Assembly: GCA_014796735.1 (NCBI GenBank) | Contig: JAAVIG010000140.1 | Span: 1 to 6,299 of the forward strand | Source: Oscillospiraceae bacterium | Lineage (GTDB): Bacteria > Bacillota > Clostridia > Oscillospirales > Ruminococcaceae | DNA length: 6,299 nt | Direction of reading: 5' to 3' | Part shown: one piece after another, positions 6,184 to 6,299 of the stretch | Position numbering within the stretch: position 1 is the first letter of the stretch | Layout: each line of letters starts with the position of its first letter | Notes under the pieces: generated by a model | Database searches by the model: none | Seen by the model: the letters and a program-made list of their open reading frames with translations, nothing else | What the model was told of the DNA's origin: nothing | Translations under genes and position numbers: made by a program

Positions 6184-6192
6184 AATACTAAT
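6181..6192 (+). repeat. Direct repeat, copy 2 (TTTAATACTAAT)
   Basis: Exact copy of the 12-mer at 6126-6137. The preceding AATCCCTTTT at 6173-6182 also matches 6135-6144, so the first part of the array looks partly duplicated. Confidence 0.75.
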
Positions 6193-6236
6193 ATCCATTT
6201 AAACACAATATAAAATCAAAGTTTAAATGGATATTA
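6189..6236 (+). repeat. Palindrome B of the 3' array (16-bp perfect stem)
   Basis: TAATATCCATTTAAAC at 6189-6204 pairs perfectly with GTTTAAATGGATATTA at 6221-6236 across a 16-base A-rich loop. Including the preceding AC, its left arm reads ACTAATATCCATTTAAAC, a close variant of the arms of palindromes A and C. Confidence 0.9.
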
Positions 6237-6246
6237 CACCCAAAGC

Positions 6247-6296
6247 ACTATTATCCAATTAAAACCATTTTTTCAAGTTTTTAATTGGATAATAGT
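6247..6296 (+). repeat. Palindrome C of the 3' array (18-bp perfect stem)
   Basis: ACTATTATCCAATTAAAA at 6247-6264 pairs perfectly with TTTTAATTGGATAATAGT at 6279-6296 across a 14-base loop. Only three bases remain before the window ends, so whether another linker and palindrome follow is unknown. Confidence 0.9.
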
Positions 6297-6299
6297 ATA

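Larger units (their letters stand above)
6158..6250 (+). repeat. 14-bp linker inverted repeat enclosing palindrome B
   Basis: TAGTGCTTTGGGTG at 6158-6171 is perfectly complementary to CACCCAAAGCACTA at 6237-6250. The right arm directly abuts palindrome B (ending 6236); on the left there is a 17-base unpaired stretch at 6172-6188. Its outer four bases on each side are shared with palindromes A and C, so the three structures compete at those edges. Confidence 0.85.

Noticed and set aside
5850..6206. Antisense open frame of 118 codons running from the 3' array into the 842-codon gene
   Set aside because: It starts within palindrome B and mostly lies opposite the C-terminal domain of the plus-strand protein. 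Nothing supports its translation.
6189..6236. Integron attC-like recombination site
   Set aside because: GTTTAAATGG does not fit the GTTRRRY core, the stem is perfect and lacks the extrahelical bases expected of attC, and there is no integrase or cassette context.
6126..6299. CRISPR array
   Set aside because: The units are palindromes of different sequence and length, with loops and inverted linkers. There are no identical direct repeats separated by unique spacers of equal size.
1..6299. tRNA, rRNA or known riboswitch classes
   Set aside because: Nearly all the DNA is coding, and the intergenic stretches at 3375-3584 and 6114-6299 show no cloverleaf, T-box or riboswitch core that I could recognise.

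Overview
The window reads as chromosomal DNA from an anaerobic Firmicute of the class Clostridia, most likely an Oscillospiraceae/Ruminococcus-type gut bacterium. The grounds are purine-rich Shine-Dalgarno sites before every complete gene, two TTG starts, a DUF4364-type winged-helix protein (as I remember the family, largely confined to Firmicutes), clostridial-looking AroA and AroC sequences, and a ruminococcal-style membrane-anchored protein with an acidic Ser/Thr/Pro linker. This placement is inferred from sequence style, not from a database match.

Positions 2-3374 hold four co-directional genes with short gaps. They are the 3' part of aroA (EPSP synthase, cut by the window edge), aroC (chorismate synthase), a DUF4364-like winged-helix protein of unknown role, and a small flavodoxin-fold oxidoreductase with a four-cysteine cluster. 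A strong 15-bp intrinsic terminator at 3384-3430 closes the set, so they are probably one operon. AroA and AroC catalyse the last two steps to chorismate. AroC needs reduced FMN, so a flavoprotein in the same transcript is a plausible electron donor; this is inference. The DUF4364-like gene has an odd 5' end: its best ribosome binding site leads to a TTG buried in a 15-bp hairpin, while a second start 93 bases downstream fits the family length better.

Positions 3465-6113 form a separate transcription unit. It has a recognisable extended -10 promoter, a leader of about 85 bases with two mutually exclusive small hairpins, and one 842-codon gene. The protein has a Gln/Tyr-rich cytoplasmic tail, one transmembrane helix, a long extracellular region, a disordered acidic linker and a C-terminal globular domain. 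I do not recognise its function.

Positions 6114-6299 are non-coding and are the most striking part of the window. Three palindromes (9, 16 and 18 bp, all perfect) are built from variants of one half-site, roughly ACTAATATCCAATTAAAAC. They are joined by a linker that occurs once in each orientation as a perfect 14-bp inverted repeat. The layout resembles a mosaic palindromic repeat element (BIME-like), a small non-autonomous mobile element, or a structured RNA. One pairing option also makes a good intrinsic terminator for the 842-codon gene. The array runs up to the window edge and may continue past it.
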